In this document: positions 6,841 through 15,439 of the stretch, one piece after another | How positions within the stretch are numbered: position 1 is the stretch's first letter | How the letters are laid out: every line of letters starts with the position of its first letter | DNA from: Deltaproteobacteria bacterium | Lineage (GTDB): Bacteria > Desulfobacterota > Desulfuromonadia > Geobacterales > Geobacteraceae | Direction: 5' to 3' | DNA: 64,000 nt | Assembly (NCBI GenBank): GCA_009668975.1 | Contig: SBEG01000002.1 | Span: forward strand, 124,001-188,000 | Position numbers and translations under genes: made by a program | Notes under the pieces: generated by a model | Told to the model about the DNA's origin: nothing | The model's input: the letters and a program-made list of their open reading frames with translations, nothing else | Databases searched by the model: none

Positions 6841-8079
6841 ATGCGACTTTTCGCCAATTGTTATATCGTCCTGTTCTTGATCGATGCCGGTCTTTCCCTG
6901 ACCGACGAACTCTTGACGATGTTCGCTGCGCACCTGCCAGCTCTCTCAATGGTCCGCAATTTCGTTGCCTTCCAGGTGATCGTGCTTTCCCTGGTGGTTT
7001 ATTTCCTTCTGGGACTTGACCGGAGGCTGCCGAAGCGGGTTTTTCTGCCGTTAACTTTGTATGCCTTCTGGTGCTCCCTGGCGCTGTGGCCGCTGCTGGA
7101 CTTGATTTCGCGCGAATCCCAGGGACTGACGGCGGCCTTCGGGCAGGTCTTCTTCGGCGGTGTCGCTCTGATTACGCTACGCAGTTCTTACGGGCGCAAC
7201 CTGCTGCCCGCGGATCTTTTCCAACGACCGTTGTTCGGCTGGCGCAACACCCTCGTCTTTTCGGCTGTCAACCTGCTGTTATTTCCCCTGCTGCTGGTTT
7301 ATTCCTTGATGGCATCGAGCAGCTACTATCTCGACCGTCAAACCGCCGGTTTCATGCGGGTGAGTCCGGTCGGCATCTACACCTCCGAGCGCAGTTATCA
7401 TCACGCCGGTAAAGTTGTGCGCCTGGTGGCGATGATGCATGTCGCCCGCAAGGGGTATTACCAGGAATTGTTTGCCTCGTTGCCGGCAAAAGGGACGATC
7501 ATTCTCGCCGAGGGGGTGACTGATCAGGACCGGCTGCTGAAGGGCCGTTTTGATTACGGCAGACTCGCTAATCTGGTCGGCCTCAGTTCCCAGGATAAGA
7601 TGCACCTTGACGGCAATCTGCTTGAACTGGACGACCTGGAACGGGTGGATCATCTCGAGCGGGACGGGACCAAACCGGATATAGTGCATTCCGACATGGA
7701 TCTCAACCGCTTCGACCCGCAGACGGTCGAGTTTCTCAACGTCATCGCCCGTACCTTGCTTGGTGAGAAGCCACTCGTTCAGGGGTTTGCGGCATATAAT
7801 GACTGGGTTAAGGTCCATGGAACCCCGGAGATGATATCGGGTGTTATGGACGATATTCTCTACAAGCGCAACACGGTGGTGATCGACGCCCTGCATAGGA
7901 GCCTGGTTCACTACGACACCGTCGTCGTCCCCTGGGGAGGGATGCACATGCCGGCCATCGAGTCGGCGTTATTGGAGCGGGGGTTTGTCCCAGGGGACAA
8001 AAAGGAACGGCTGCTGTTCGCCTTCAGCGCAATTCCATTTGCAGTGTTGTGGAAAGGCGGAGGAGGGGCTAGCCCTTGA
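6841..8079 (+). CDS. Four-helix membrane protein with a TraB/GumN-like C-terminal domain
   Basis: A 412-residue protein. Residues 1-165 contain about four transmembrane helices (including FVAFQVIVLSLVVYFLLGL and LVFSAVNLLLFPLLLVYSLM). Residues 190-400 form a soluble domain with an early VVRLVAMMHVARKGYYQELF strand-helix and a late VVPWGGMHMPAIESALLERG motif, resembling the TraB/PrgY/GumN (EreA/ChaN-like) fold with its paired GxxH sites. Members degrade or sequester peptides or metals at membranes; the reaction is unknown here. No good SD precedes the ATG, and transposase debris lies immediately upstream, so the start is uncertain. Its stop codon lies inside a hairpin shared with the convergent pqiC. 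Confidence 0.6.
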   Translation: MRLFANCYIVLFLIDAGLSLTDELLTMFAAHLPALSMVRNFVAFQVIVLSLVVYFLLGLDRRLPKRVFLPLTLYAFWCSLALWPLLDLISRESQGLTAAFGQVFFGGVALITLRSSYGRNLLPADLFQRPLFGWRNTLVFSAVNLLLFPLLLVYSLMASSSYYLDRQTAGFMRVSPVGIYTSERSYHHAGKVVRLVAMMHVARKGYYQELFASLPAKGTIILAEGVTDQDRLLKGRFDYGRLANLVGLSSQDKMHLDGNLLELDDLERVDHLERDGTKPDIVHSDMDLNRFDPQTVEFLNVIARTLLGEKPLVQGFAAYNDWVKVHGTPEMISGVMDDILYKRNTVVIDALHRSLVHYDTVVVPWGGMHMPAIESALLERGFVPGDKKERLLFAFSAIPFAVLWKGGGGASP

Positions 8080-8116
8080 AAAGGCCCTGACTATACCATT
8101 TCCCCTTTTCAAGGCT
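8071..8116. terminator. Convergent hairpin overlapping two stop codons
   Basis: AGCCCTTGAAAAGG (8071-8084) pairs with CCTTTTCAAGGCT (8104-8116) with one bulge. It overlaps the stop codons of the TraB-like gene and pqiC, which converge here. Confidence 0.5.
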
Positions 8117-8708
8117 GACTCATGCTGATGGTCAGTGCGCGCGCCATGTCTTTGCTTATGGTTGCCAGGGCGCGGCCATGGGCGGCCACCAATGCCTCAT
8201 ATCCTGTGCCGTCGGCCGGTTCCCGGGCAATGGAATGCCCCTTTTCCACCATGCCGTCTGCTTCACGTCGCACGGACCAGAGGGCCTCGACCATCACGCC
8301 TTCTCCCGGCGCCGATTCGAAGCGAAGGATATCCACCACCACCCGGTATTCCGCACTGCGGCTTGCGCTCTGGTCGTAGGTGGAGACCCGAGCGGGACGC
8401 ATCAGTAGGGCGAGGTTTTCCGCCAGCAGGCGTGGTATTTCACTTTTGAGCGGTTCAGCCCAGCGATGGGATTCAAGGATGTTCACTTTGTTGGCGGAAA
8501 TTCGCGTTACCAGCTGTGGCCGATCCACCAGATCCGGCACCGTGACCGGACCGACGGCAATCCCCCGGGGATCCGCGGTGGCTGATGAGGTTTCCGGCGC
8601 CAAAGCCGACATGGTATAGTAGGTCACAACCGGGGATCTGGCGCACCCCGAATTCATGAGCAGCATGCCTGCCGCCATTATCCCGATGACTGTTTTACGG
8701 ACTGTCAT
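8109..8708 (-). CDS. pqiC: PqiC-like outer-membrane lipoprotein of the MCE lipid-transport system
   Basis: A 199-residue lipoprotein with a type II signal peptide (lipobox MNSGC, Cys22) and an ABC-type transport auxiliary fold (VTYYTMSALAP, then IAVGPVTVPDLVDRPQLVTR, LAENLALLMRP, YRVVVDILRFE). In E. coli PqiC (YmbA) anchors the PqiB tube at the outer membrane for phospholipid exchange. The ATG overlaps the pqiB stop by four bases, so translation is coupled. It is the last gene of the pqiA-pqiA-pqiB-pqiC operon. Confidence 0.85.
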   Translation of the reverse strand: MTVRKTVIGIMAAGMLLMNSGCARSPVVTYYTMSALAPETSSATADPRGIAVGPVTVPDLVDRPQLVTRISANKVNILESHRWAEPLKSEIPRLLAENLALLMRPARVSTYDQSASRSAEYRVVVDILRFESAPGEGVMVEALWSVRREADGMVEKGHSIAREPADGTGYEALVAAHGRALATISKDMARALTISMSQP

Positions 8709-10333
8709 TGCTTGTCCCCCCTCTTGCCGCGTATCAGCGATTCCGGTTGCCGTTCCAGGAAGTCCGCCAGGATTCTTACCGAGCGGGCGGCACGGGAAAG
8801 CTCCTGCAGGGTATCGCGCAGGTCATGGTGCACGGGAGCATCCGGTGACAGTACCTTCCCGGCGTCAAGGAGTGTGGCACGTGCCTCGTCAAGAACGGCG
8901 CGCGCCTCCGGAACGATCTCCTTGTCGACCCGCTTCAGCAGTTTGTCTGCGCTGTTCAATGCCTCGTTAAGGGAACGCACCGAAGACCGGACCTCCTCTA
9001 CGGTCTCTTCGAGGGGCATTTTGTCGATTTTTCCGGCGAGCCGAGTCAGAGTTTCCCGAAGATCGTTTTCTCCCGTTCCGGCCGTGGGAAATACGGGAGG
9101 TTTCGTGCCCCAGTCGATCTTTGTCTTTTGCGCCGTGGGAACAAAATCGAGGGTGATGTGTCGCTGCCCGGTCAGCAGGTTGCTGCTGCCAAGCCGTGCC
9201 CGCAGACCACGCTCCACCAGACCGCTGATGATTGCCCGGGTATTCTCCTGGAATTGAGGTGAATGTGCCTGTTTGCCGTGGAGGCGTTCAAGGTACAGCT
9301 GAACCTTGACCTCCACATAATACTGTTTCCGGCGGGGATCGAACTCCAATGCAATATCTTTGACCTCTCCCAGGGGAACGCCATGAAATATCACGGGTGA
9401 ATTGACGGACAAACCCTGCACCGATTCCCTGAAAACCAGCCGGAAGGTCCGGGCTGATTCCGCGTGTTTTAGGGCGTCTTCCCGGTTGGCGAACAGGGAA
9501 AAAGTGGTATTTGCCGAGACGCTGGTCGTTTCTGCCCCATCCTTCGGGGTCTCGAAGGCCACCCCTCCCAGCAGGATGGCCGCGAGGGACTCGGTGTTTA
9601 CTTTGACTCCGGCGGCACTGAGCGAAAGGTCGATGCCGCTTGCGTGCCAGAACACGGAATTCGCTTTGACGAACCGGTCGTAGGGGGAATTGATGAAGAT
9701 GGTGAAGGTTACTCCCTGGCCGTTATTGTCCAGATCGTAGGCAACCACTTGTCCCACCTGCAGGCGGCGGAAAAAAATCGGCGACGTGATATTGAGGGAG
9801 CCGAGATCTTCAGCGTGCAGGAAGAAGGCTGTTCCCTTGGCATCCGTGGTAACTACCGGCGGCACTTCCAGGCCCTGAAAGGTGCGGGACTGTTCCTTTG
9901 AACTGCCCACATCAACGCCGATGTAGGTGCCTCCCATAAGAGTGTCGAGACCGGAGATGTACCCGCCGTAGATGCGGGGACGGACGACCCAGAAGTTCGT
10001 GTCCTTCAGGAGAATTCCCGTGCTTTCGCTGCTGACCGTGGCGGTGACGATCACATGGGTGCGGTCTTCGGCGATGACGATATTTTCCACCTTTCCGATA
10101 TCCACATCCTTGTATTTGATTCTCGTTTTGCCTGCTTCCAGGCCCGCTCCGGTTTTGAAGGTGATGGTGATGGTTCTCCCCCGTTCGAGATAGGCCCTGG
10201 CTGCAAGGGTTCCGCCGATGAGAGCTGCGATAATCGGGATTATCCAGACCAGTTGAATGGACCAGCGCCGTTTCGGTTCAGCGACCGCTTCGGGAATCTC
10301 CGCGGCGTCCGGCTGATGCGGTGTATCGTTCAT
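8705..10333 (-). CDS. pqiB: PqiB, MCE-domain periplasmic lipid tunnel protein
   Basis: 542 residues with one N-terminal transmembrane helix (VWIIPIIAALIGGTLAARAYL, cytosolic N-end) followed by three MCE domains. They begin near residues 47 (TITFKTGAGLEAGKTRIKYK), 160 (DLGSLNITSPIFFRRLQVG) and 285 (TFRLVFRESVQGLSVNSPVIF). A helical C-terminal region (about 425-540) is expected to form the central coiled coil of the stacked MCE rings. Length and order match E. coli PqiB (546 aa). The start overlaps the preceding pqiA stop by four bases. Confidence 0.92.
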   Translation of the reverse strand: MNDTPHQPDAAEIPEAVAEPKRRWSIQLVWIIPIIAALIGGTLAARAYLERGRTITITFKTGAGLEAGKTRIKYKDVDIGKVENIVIAEDRTHVIVTATVSSESTGILLKDTNFWVVRPRIYGGYISGLDTLMGGTYIGVDVGSSKEQSRTFQGLEVPPVVTTDAKGTAFFLHAEDLGSLNITSPIFFRRLQVGQVVAYDLDNNGQGVTFTIFINSPYDRFVKANSVFWHASGIDLSLSAAGVKVNTESLAAILLGGVAFETPKDGAETTSVSANTTFSLFANREDALKHAESARTFRLVFRESVQGLSVNSPVIFHGVPLGEVKDIALEFDPRRKQYYVEVKVQLYLERLHGKQAHSPQFQENTRAIISGLVERGLRARLGSSNLLTGQRHITLDFVPTAQKTKIDWGTKPPVFPTAGTGENDLRETLTRLAGKIDKMPLEETVEEVRSSVRSLNEALNSADKLLKRVDKEIVPEARAVLDEARATLLDAGKVLSPDAPVHHDLRDTLQELSRAARSVRILADFLERQPESLIRGKRGDKQ

Positions 10334-10968
10334 GCGTCATTCCTCTTGTTTGTTGTTGAATCCCAGATCAGCCGTGGATCGAACTCCAAGACGGCGATCA
10401 TGGTGAGTACCACCACGGCGCCGAAGGGAAAAGCCGCCGGACCGACCTTGACATTGGCCAGGAAACTGAACTGCACCAATGATGTAAGTAGCGCCACCAC
10501 GTAAATGTCGAGCATCGACCAGCGGCCGATCCAGCGGATCAGGCGGTAGAGCCTGGTTCTCTGCTTCGGCATCCATCCGGCGCGCATCCGTACTGATACC
10601 AGAAGCAGGGTGAGAGAGATCATTTTCAGGATCGGCACCGTAACACTGGCGAAAAACACCACGGCGGCTATTCCCCAGGAACCTTCTTCCCAGATGGTTA
10701 TGATGCCGCTGATGATCGTGTCCTGCCGGGTGCCGGTAATGGTGCTGGTGATCATCATCGGCAGGAAATTTGCGGGAATATACATGATGACCGCTGCAAT
10801 CAGATACGCCCAGGACCGCTGCTCGCTGTTCGGTTTCCGCAGGTGCAGCCGAGCGTTGCAGCGGGGACATCGCTCGGTCCCGGGGACATGAGACGGTTTC
10901 GATACCATGCCGCATTCGTGGCAGGAAAGGAGGCCGAAATCTCGCGAAGTTTTTGCCTGCCCGGTCAT
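10330..10968 (-). CDS. pqiA: PqiA half-protein, second copy (inner-membrane subunit)
   Basis: A 212-residue inner-membrane protein with an N-terminal zinc ribbon (CHECGMVSK and CPRCNARLH) and four transmembrane helices. The family signatures IPANFLPMM and RWSMLDIYVVALL are present. E. coli PqiA is one chain with two such halves; here each half is its own gene, this one being the second. The ATG overlaps the previous stop and its own stop overlaps pqiB. The partner pair probably forms the heterodimeric membrane base that feeds PqiB. Confidence 0.9.
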   Translation of the reverse strand: MTGQAKTSRDFGLLSCHECGMVSKPSHVPGTERCPRCNARLHLRKPNSEQRSWAYLIAAVIMYIPANFLPMMITSTITGTRQDTIISGIITIWEEGSWGIAAVVFFASVTVPILKMISLTLLLVSVRMRAGWMPKQRTRLYRLIRWIGRWSMLDIYVVALLTSLVQFSFLANVKVGPAAFPFGAVVVLTMIAVLEFDPRLIWDSTTNKRNDA

Positions 10969-11639
10969 GGTGCGGTTTCCTTCATGGCGATCCGTTCTGC
11001 CCGAACCCGGATATCATGGGGATCGAAGGATGCCCATGCCGCGGCCAGCAGCAGAGTGAGCCCGGCGAACATCCAGAGGGCCAGAGCTGGTGTTACGCTG
11101 GCAATCTTGGCAAGTTTTACCAGCGCGACGAGCACCCCGAGCATGAATACCTCGACCATGTTCCAGTGCTTGACCTCGTTGGCGGTATGGAGAATCGCGT
11201 TGAATCCTGCGGGAACGCGGCCGAACTTGAGCGGGAGCAGGAGGTAGAGCAGGGCGCCTATTTCCAGGACGGGTGCAATAATGGCTGTGATGAACACCAT
11301 GCCTGCCACGATGGTCAGACCCTGGTCCTGGAGTGACTTTGCCGCTCCGATGAGAGTCGTGGTCGTGCGTATTCCCTGGGCTTCCAGTCCGACAATGGGG
11401 TAGATGTTGGCGATAAGGTACACGATTGCTGCCGCGATCAGACACGCAACAGTCCGGTCGGGACCGTTGGGGATATTGCGATAGAGAAGGGCGCCGCAGC
11501 GGCGGCATCGGGCGGCACTACCGGGGAGAAGCTCCACTTCCCGCTGGAGCAGGTCGCACTCGCGGCAGGCAATGACCGGTTCGGGCCGGAGTGCCGCCGG
11601 GGCGTGGGGTACTGCCGGATTCTCTTTGCCAGGTGACAT
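10965..11639 (-). CDS. pqiA: PqiA half-protein, first copy (inner-membrane subunit)
   Basis: 224 residues: an N-terminal zinc ribbon (CRECDLLQ and CRRCGALLY) and four transmembrane helices with the PqiA motif IANIYPIVGLEAQG and HWNMVEVFMLGVLVALVKL. It is the promoter-proximal gene of the four-gene operon and equals the first half of E. coli PqiA. The next gene overlaps it by four bases. No clear promoter was recognised in the 400 bases upstream. Confidence 0.9.
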   Translation of the reverse strand: MSPGKENPAVPHAPAALRPEPVIACRECDLLQREVELLPGSAARCRRCGALLYRNIPNGPDRTVACLIAAAIVYLIANIYPIVGLEAQGIRTTTTLIGAAKSLQDQGLTIVAGMVFITAIIAPVLEIGALLYLLLPLKFGRVPAGFNAILHTANEVKHWNMVEVFMLGVLVALVKLAKIASVTPALALWMFAGLTLLLAAAWASFDPHDIRVRAERIAMKETAP

Positions 11640-12066
11640 CGGTTTCCTTCCTGTACGTACTGATCCTGCGGCTTCACCATTATCTCAGCGGAAAAGCGAT
11701 CAGTTTCCATGATCGCGGGGGATACAATCTCCGGAATCCGACGTTCGCGGGCTCCCGGGATTTTCTGCGGAATGTGCTGTCAGCAAAGGAGGACTCCAGC
11801 TCGCGATTTTCTCCAGAAGACGATAACATCAATCCTCTGACCTTGCAAGATTGCCTGGAAGATTCTTGAGAACTCAGGCATTCGGGAGAAACCTTACCGA
11901 TTTATCAAGGGAAAAGGTGATAGATTTATTTTTTGAAATTGCCAAATGATGAAGGGTAGAAAAAGTGGATTGACGGTAGAAACATGCGTATTGTGTCGCT
12001 ACGAAGGCATCGAAGACAGGAAGGTTGTCGCGGAGTCCGCGCCGGGTGAGATGGATCATGTAAGGG
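11640..12066. other. Intergenic region with REP-like palindrome
   Basis: Holds the presumed promoter of the pqi operon (not resolved) and the second REP-like palindrome at 12029-12050. Open frames here have no ribosome sites or family features. Confidence 0.4.
12029..12050. repeat. REP-like palindrome, copy 2
   Basis: CGCGGAGTCCGCG stem followed by CCGGGTGAG, sharing 20 bases with the copy at 691-710. It lies 17 bases after the yaaR stop codon on the minus strand and may act as its terminator. Confidence 0.6.
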
Positions 12067-12507
12067 TCATGCGGAAAGCTTGATGATAAGCCCTTTAATG
12101 GTGGATATTTTTGCTGCAATGTCGATCCGCGCCCGCTGGCCCTGCACCACGAGGCGCAACAATTCGTCAACTTCCTTATCGATGATGCTAACGAGACCGA
12201 GATCGCTTCCAATGTAGCCTCCCATGGATTCGAATCGATATGCCAGTGCTGTCGCTTTTTTGGCGAAGGTTCCTATCAGTTCGCGGAACTCCGCCAAATT
12301 GGCGGGTGACGGCTCCTGTTCCAGTCTGTCACCCGCATGAAAAAGCTTGTCCCTCAGATCTTTCAACGACTGTTTTTCGGTATCCCGCTGCTTCTCTTCC
12401 TGCCTGTTCAATTCGCCGATAAATATCGATGCGCCACCCCTCCGCGTAACACCGCCCCTGTTTTCTCTGGATCTCATTGACGAAGGTTTGCTATCTGTAA
12501 TTTTCAT
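12067..12507 (-). CDS. YaaR family protein (DUF327)
   Basis: 146 residues. An Arg/Gly-rich N-terminus (residues 1-35) precedes a mostly helical domain with LKDLRDKLFHAGDRLEQEPS and YRFESMGG, then LVSIIDKEVDELLRLVVQGQ, which match the YaaR/DUF327 fold found near flagellar or signalling genes in Bacillus and delta-proteobacteria. An AGGAT sits 4 nt before the ATG. It is a single-gene unit, and no flagellar genes are near. Function is not established for the family. Confidence 0.75.
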   Translation of the reverse strand: MKITDSKPSSMRSRENRGGVTRRGGASIFIGELNRQEEKQRDTEKQSLKDLRDKLFHAGDRLEQEPSPANLAEFRELIGTFAKKATALAYRFESMGGYIGSDLGLVSIIDKEVDELLRLVVQGQRARIDIAAKISTIKGLIIKLSA

Positions 12508-13162
12508 GGTTATCCTGTTTGTCCGGTTTACTCATGGTTCAGTATATAATTATCGTCAGGTGGGTCCGAAACATTAGAAGTATATTCGGCACAGTAAAAA
12601 ACACGAAATGCCAGACATCTGTAATCGCTGGTTATAATAACCACTCCACCACGGTGCGGCCTTGCCTGCAACACTTCTAAATACACTGTATTTGATACTG
12701 TCTGCAGATATTTGCTCAAGTCATCGCAATAATATGTGATACGTTACTACAAAGCCCTCGACTTTCTCTTCCCGGGGAACCGTGATGAACGCCGGACTGT
12801 TTGCCGCTCAAGGATTTTGGATGGAATGGTTCCGAAAATAAAGGACTGTTTCTACGTCGTAGCGGCTACGATGGCAAATCGCCGGTATACGCCGCGGCCA
12901 AACGATTGCCTTGTACTTCCACCGGCAGTCATTGCACATACGGCCCGGAACACAAGCCCTCACGGACATCTCCATACCGGTTCAGCGAAGCAAAAGCTTT
13001 CACTGATCGTGGCTTTGACTGGGCGAAGCTGGTTGCGGCTGTTGGATTATCAGCAATTTGAATATGACACCCGGCAACAGTAGTGTTCAGCGGTGAGATA
13101 CTATTGTAAAAGCTGTTAATTGACTCTCTTGCAAAACCCAGAGTGCGAATAAGGCCCCAATT
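12508..13162. other. Long region without a recognisable gene
   Basis: About 650 bases. Several open frames of 60-115 codons exist on both strands, but none has a ribosome site or family motif. Given the gene fragments immediately downstream it may be fully decayed coding DNA. Confidence 0.4.
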
Positions 13163-13320
13163 TTGGAACAGAAACCCGCCAATATAATTTACGGTGTCAA
13201 TGAGATCCCGCCGTTGAGGACGGCACTGTTGCTGGCGTTTCAGCACGCCGGTCTTGCGCTTGTCTTTATTGTGTATCCTTTGATGCTATTGTCTGAGTCA
13301 TCAGGAACGCAGGTTGATGC
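13163..13320 (+). pseudogene. NCS2 nucleobase permease N-terminal fragment
   Basis: TTG at 13163 opens EQKPANIIYGVNEIPPLRTALLLAFQHAG, continuing FIVYPLMLLSESSGTQ. This is the N-terminus and first helix of uracil/xanthine permeases (nucleobase:cation symporter-2 family, normally 430-460 residues). Similarity ends at about residue 50 and a different gene fragment begins, so only a stub remains. Confidence 0.65.
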
Positions 13321-13332
13321 TGGAGCCTTGAC

Positions 13333-13491
13333 ATGGGATCCCTGGTGACGATATTCACCATTGCTGTGGTGGGTGTGGCCAGCCTGATCCTCCACAGTTT
13401 TAATATGGCGGCGGTTACCGTCATCCAGCGACGCAACTCATTCAATTTTCCCCATGGCACGGGAAAACTCGAAAATTTCTCGAGTTTTTGA
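13333..13491 (+). pseudogene. Cation-efflux (CDF-like) transporter fragment
   Basis: ATG 13333 gives a 52-residue product: a hydrophobic helix (VTIFTIAVVGVASLILHSF) and then RRNSFNFPHGTGKLENFSSF, which resembles the HPYGxGKLE signature after the second helix of cation diffusion facilitators. The frame stops just after it. A different frame then gives ILTVEEIESLR, which might be a DUF134-like helix-turn-helix scrap. The protein is far too short to function. Confidence 0.5.
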
Positions 13492-13670
13492 TACTCACAG
13501 TCGAGGAAATTGAAAGCCTCCGTATGAGACTTGAGGGTAGGTTACGGGAAAATTTCAGTAAGCTGGTATTCCACCAGATGCCGCTTGTTCAGAAGCCGTA
13601 ACAGGTGACCCGCTGAAGCAGAACAAGAATTGAATCTGTCTTTCAAAGCGTGACCTCAAAGGAGAGCTGC

Positions 13671-13904
13671 ATGATTGAGAGCAACACCCTTACCTGTAAC
13701 GTATCCCGTTATCTGATTCTGCGCCTGCAGGATGTCGGAAAGGTGACAACAGCGGGTGAACTGGAACGTGCTTTGACAACAGCCTCCGCAGAAGATGACA
13801 AATTTTTCCTGATTGATATCTGCCTGCCTGATCGTGACTGTTCAGCGGGACTGAAACAATTGGCTGATACCTTCAGGCAGATAGTATCCGTAAAGCAGCC
13901 ATGA
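13671..13904 (+). CDS. Small protein of unknown function upstream of the GH3 gene
   Basis: 77 residues starting at ATG 13671, chosen because AAAGGAG lies 8 nt upstream. A segment KFFLIDICLPDRDC resembles the phospho-acceptor strand of receiver domains, but the rest of that fold is missing. The stop overlaps the GH3 start (ATGA), so the two are translationally coupled. The function is unknown. Confidence 0.55.
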   Translation: MIESNTLTCNVSRYLILRLQDVGKVTTAGELERALTTASAEDDKFFLIDICLPDRDCSAGLKQLADTFRQIVSVKQP

Positions 13905-15082
13905 TGGTACGCAACAGATACTCCCGCCGAAAATTTTTGAAAATATCGTCTCTAGCAGCCATCGGATTGCTTGTTCCCGGCCTGATGGGCGGCTGCTCGT
14001 TTTCCCGTAAAAGCATCCTTCCGGTGGAGAGTGATTGGCGCCTCTGGCCGCTGGAACGCAAACTCGCCCAGATGCTGCTGCTTGGCTTCCCTGGCTAAAA
14101 CATTGAGCAGGGCAGCCCGATTGACGATGCGATCAAGCACTACGGAGTCGGTGGGGTGGTGCTGTTCGACAACAATATAGATCTTGGCGTCACGAACCGC
14201 AACATCACCGGCCCCAGACAGGTAAAACGATTGACGGAGAGCCTTAATGCATCTTCTGCCACGCCGCTTCTGATCGCCGTTGACCAGGAAGGTGGTATTG
14301 TCGCCCGCCTGAAGGATCGTTATGGTTTTCCCCCATCGGTCTCTGCCCAGTATCTTGGGGAGCAGAACGACCTTGGCCTGACCGCCCGTTCCGCTGAAAG
14401 CATGGCAGCAACACTTGCCGAATATGGCTTCAACCTTAATCTGGCGCCGGTGGTTGACTTGAAAACAAACCCGGACAATCCGGTTGTCGCCTTGAAACAA
14501 CGCAGCTTTTCGGCCAATCCGACTCTGGTCTCCAGCCATGCAGCCGAGTTTATCCGCAGCCATCATCGGCAGCATATCTACACCTGTCTGAAACATTTTC
14601 CTGGACATGGCAGTTCTCGCGATGACTCGCATCTCGGTTTAGTGGATGTTACAAGTTACTGGAGCGAAGATGAACTCATACCCTATCAAAATTTGATCAA
14701 CCAGGGATTGTGCGATATGGTTATGACCGCACACACCTTTAACAGCCGGATCGATCCCGACTATCCCGCCACACTCTCAAAAGCCACTATCGACGGTCTG
14801 CTGCGCAAACGTCTCGGTTTTGACGGCGTAGTGGTCAGTGATGACCTGAACATGGGAGCCATAGTCATGCATTACAGTTATGAAACAGCGGTGGAAAAAG
14901 CAATCAACGCCGGAGTAGATCTGTTGATAGTTGCAAATGACAAAGCATACAGCCCGGATATCATGCCACGCTCAATTGAGTTGCTGGTGAAAATGGTGGA
15001 ACAAGACAAAATATCTCGTGAACGGATAGATCAGGCGTGCGGCAGGATTATGGCGCTGAAGGCACATCGTCTGGTTGTGTAA
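13901..15082 (+). pseudogene. GH3 beta-N-acetylhexosaminidase-like Tat lipoprotein, interrupted by an in-frame TAA
   Basis: The frame runs from ATG 13901 to TAA 15080, broken only by TAA at 14096-14098. The N-terminus has a twin-arginine signal (SRRKFLK), a hydrophobic stretch and lipobox MGGC, so the product would be a Tat-exported lipoprotein. After the stop the same frame continues without a shift: VGGVVLFDNN, LIAVDQEGGIVARL, KHFPGHGSS with DDSHLGL (substrate loop with the catalytic His/Asp pair) and VVSDDLNMGAI (nucleophile Asp). These are NagZ/NagA-type GH3 features. Everything except one codon is intact, so the mutation looks recent, or the stop is read through. Confidence 0.85.
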
Positions 15083-15183
15083 GGAGAAAAGATTGATAGA
15101 GATGCCTGATGTGTATGCTCCACAAATATGAAAGGCTGTGAAGCCGTATTGCGCAAAACTACCAAAAATACAAGAGGAGATCC

Positions 15184-15386
15184 ATGGAAATGAATTGTTA
15201 AAATTGTTACTGCCGGTTCTTCTGTTGTTATGTCTGGCATCACCTGCCATTGCCGCTGATCTATACGTCCGTGCTTCGGCCGGTGTTGATTGGCTGAAAA
15301 ACGCCAATTTCAGCGATGATAGAGATGGCGTCAATCCGCCTTTGTTTGGCGATGCAGTTCCTTCAATATTTTCAGGACGACACTGA
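15184..15386 (+). pseudogene. Outer-membrane protein N-terminal fragment
   Basis: A good SD (AGAGGAG) precedes ATG 15184, but that frame stops after five codons. The adjacent frame carries a complete signal peptide (LLKLLLPVLLLLCLASPAIAA) and DLYVRASAGVDWLKNANFSDD, the start of an outer-membrane beta-barrel, then ends at 15386. It is frameshifted and truncated. Confidence 0.6.
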
Positions 15387-15439
15387 TTGTGGTTTATCTC
15401 ATCTCTGCGGAGAAGTTATCAAAAAAGGAGCTAATTATT

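Noticed and set aside
12736..13083. 115-codon frame before the permease fragment
   Set aside because: No ribosome site, no recognisable motif and an overlapping alternative frame. Treated as intergenic.
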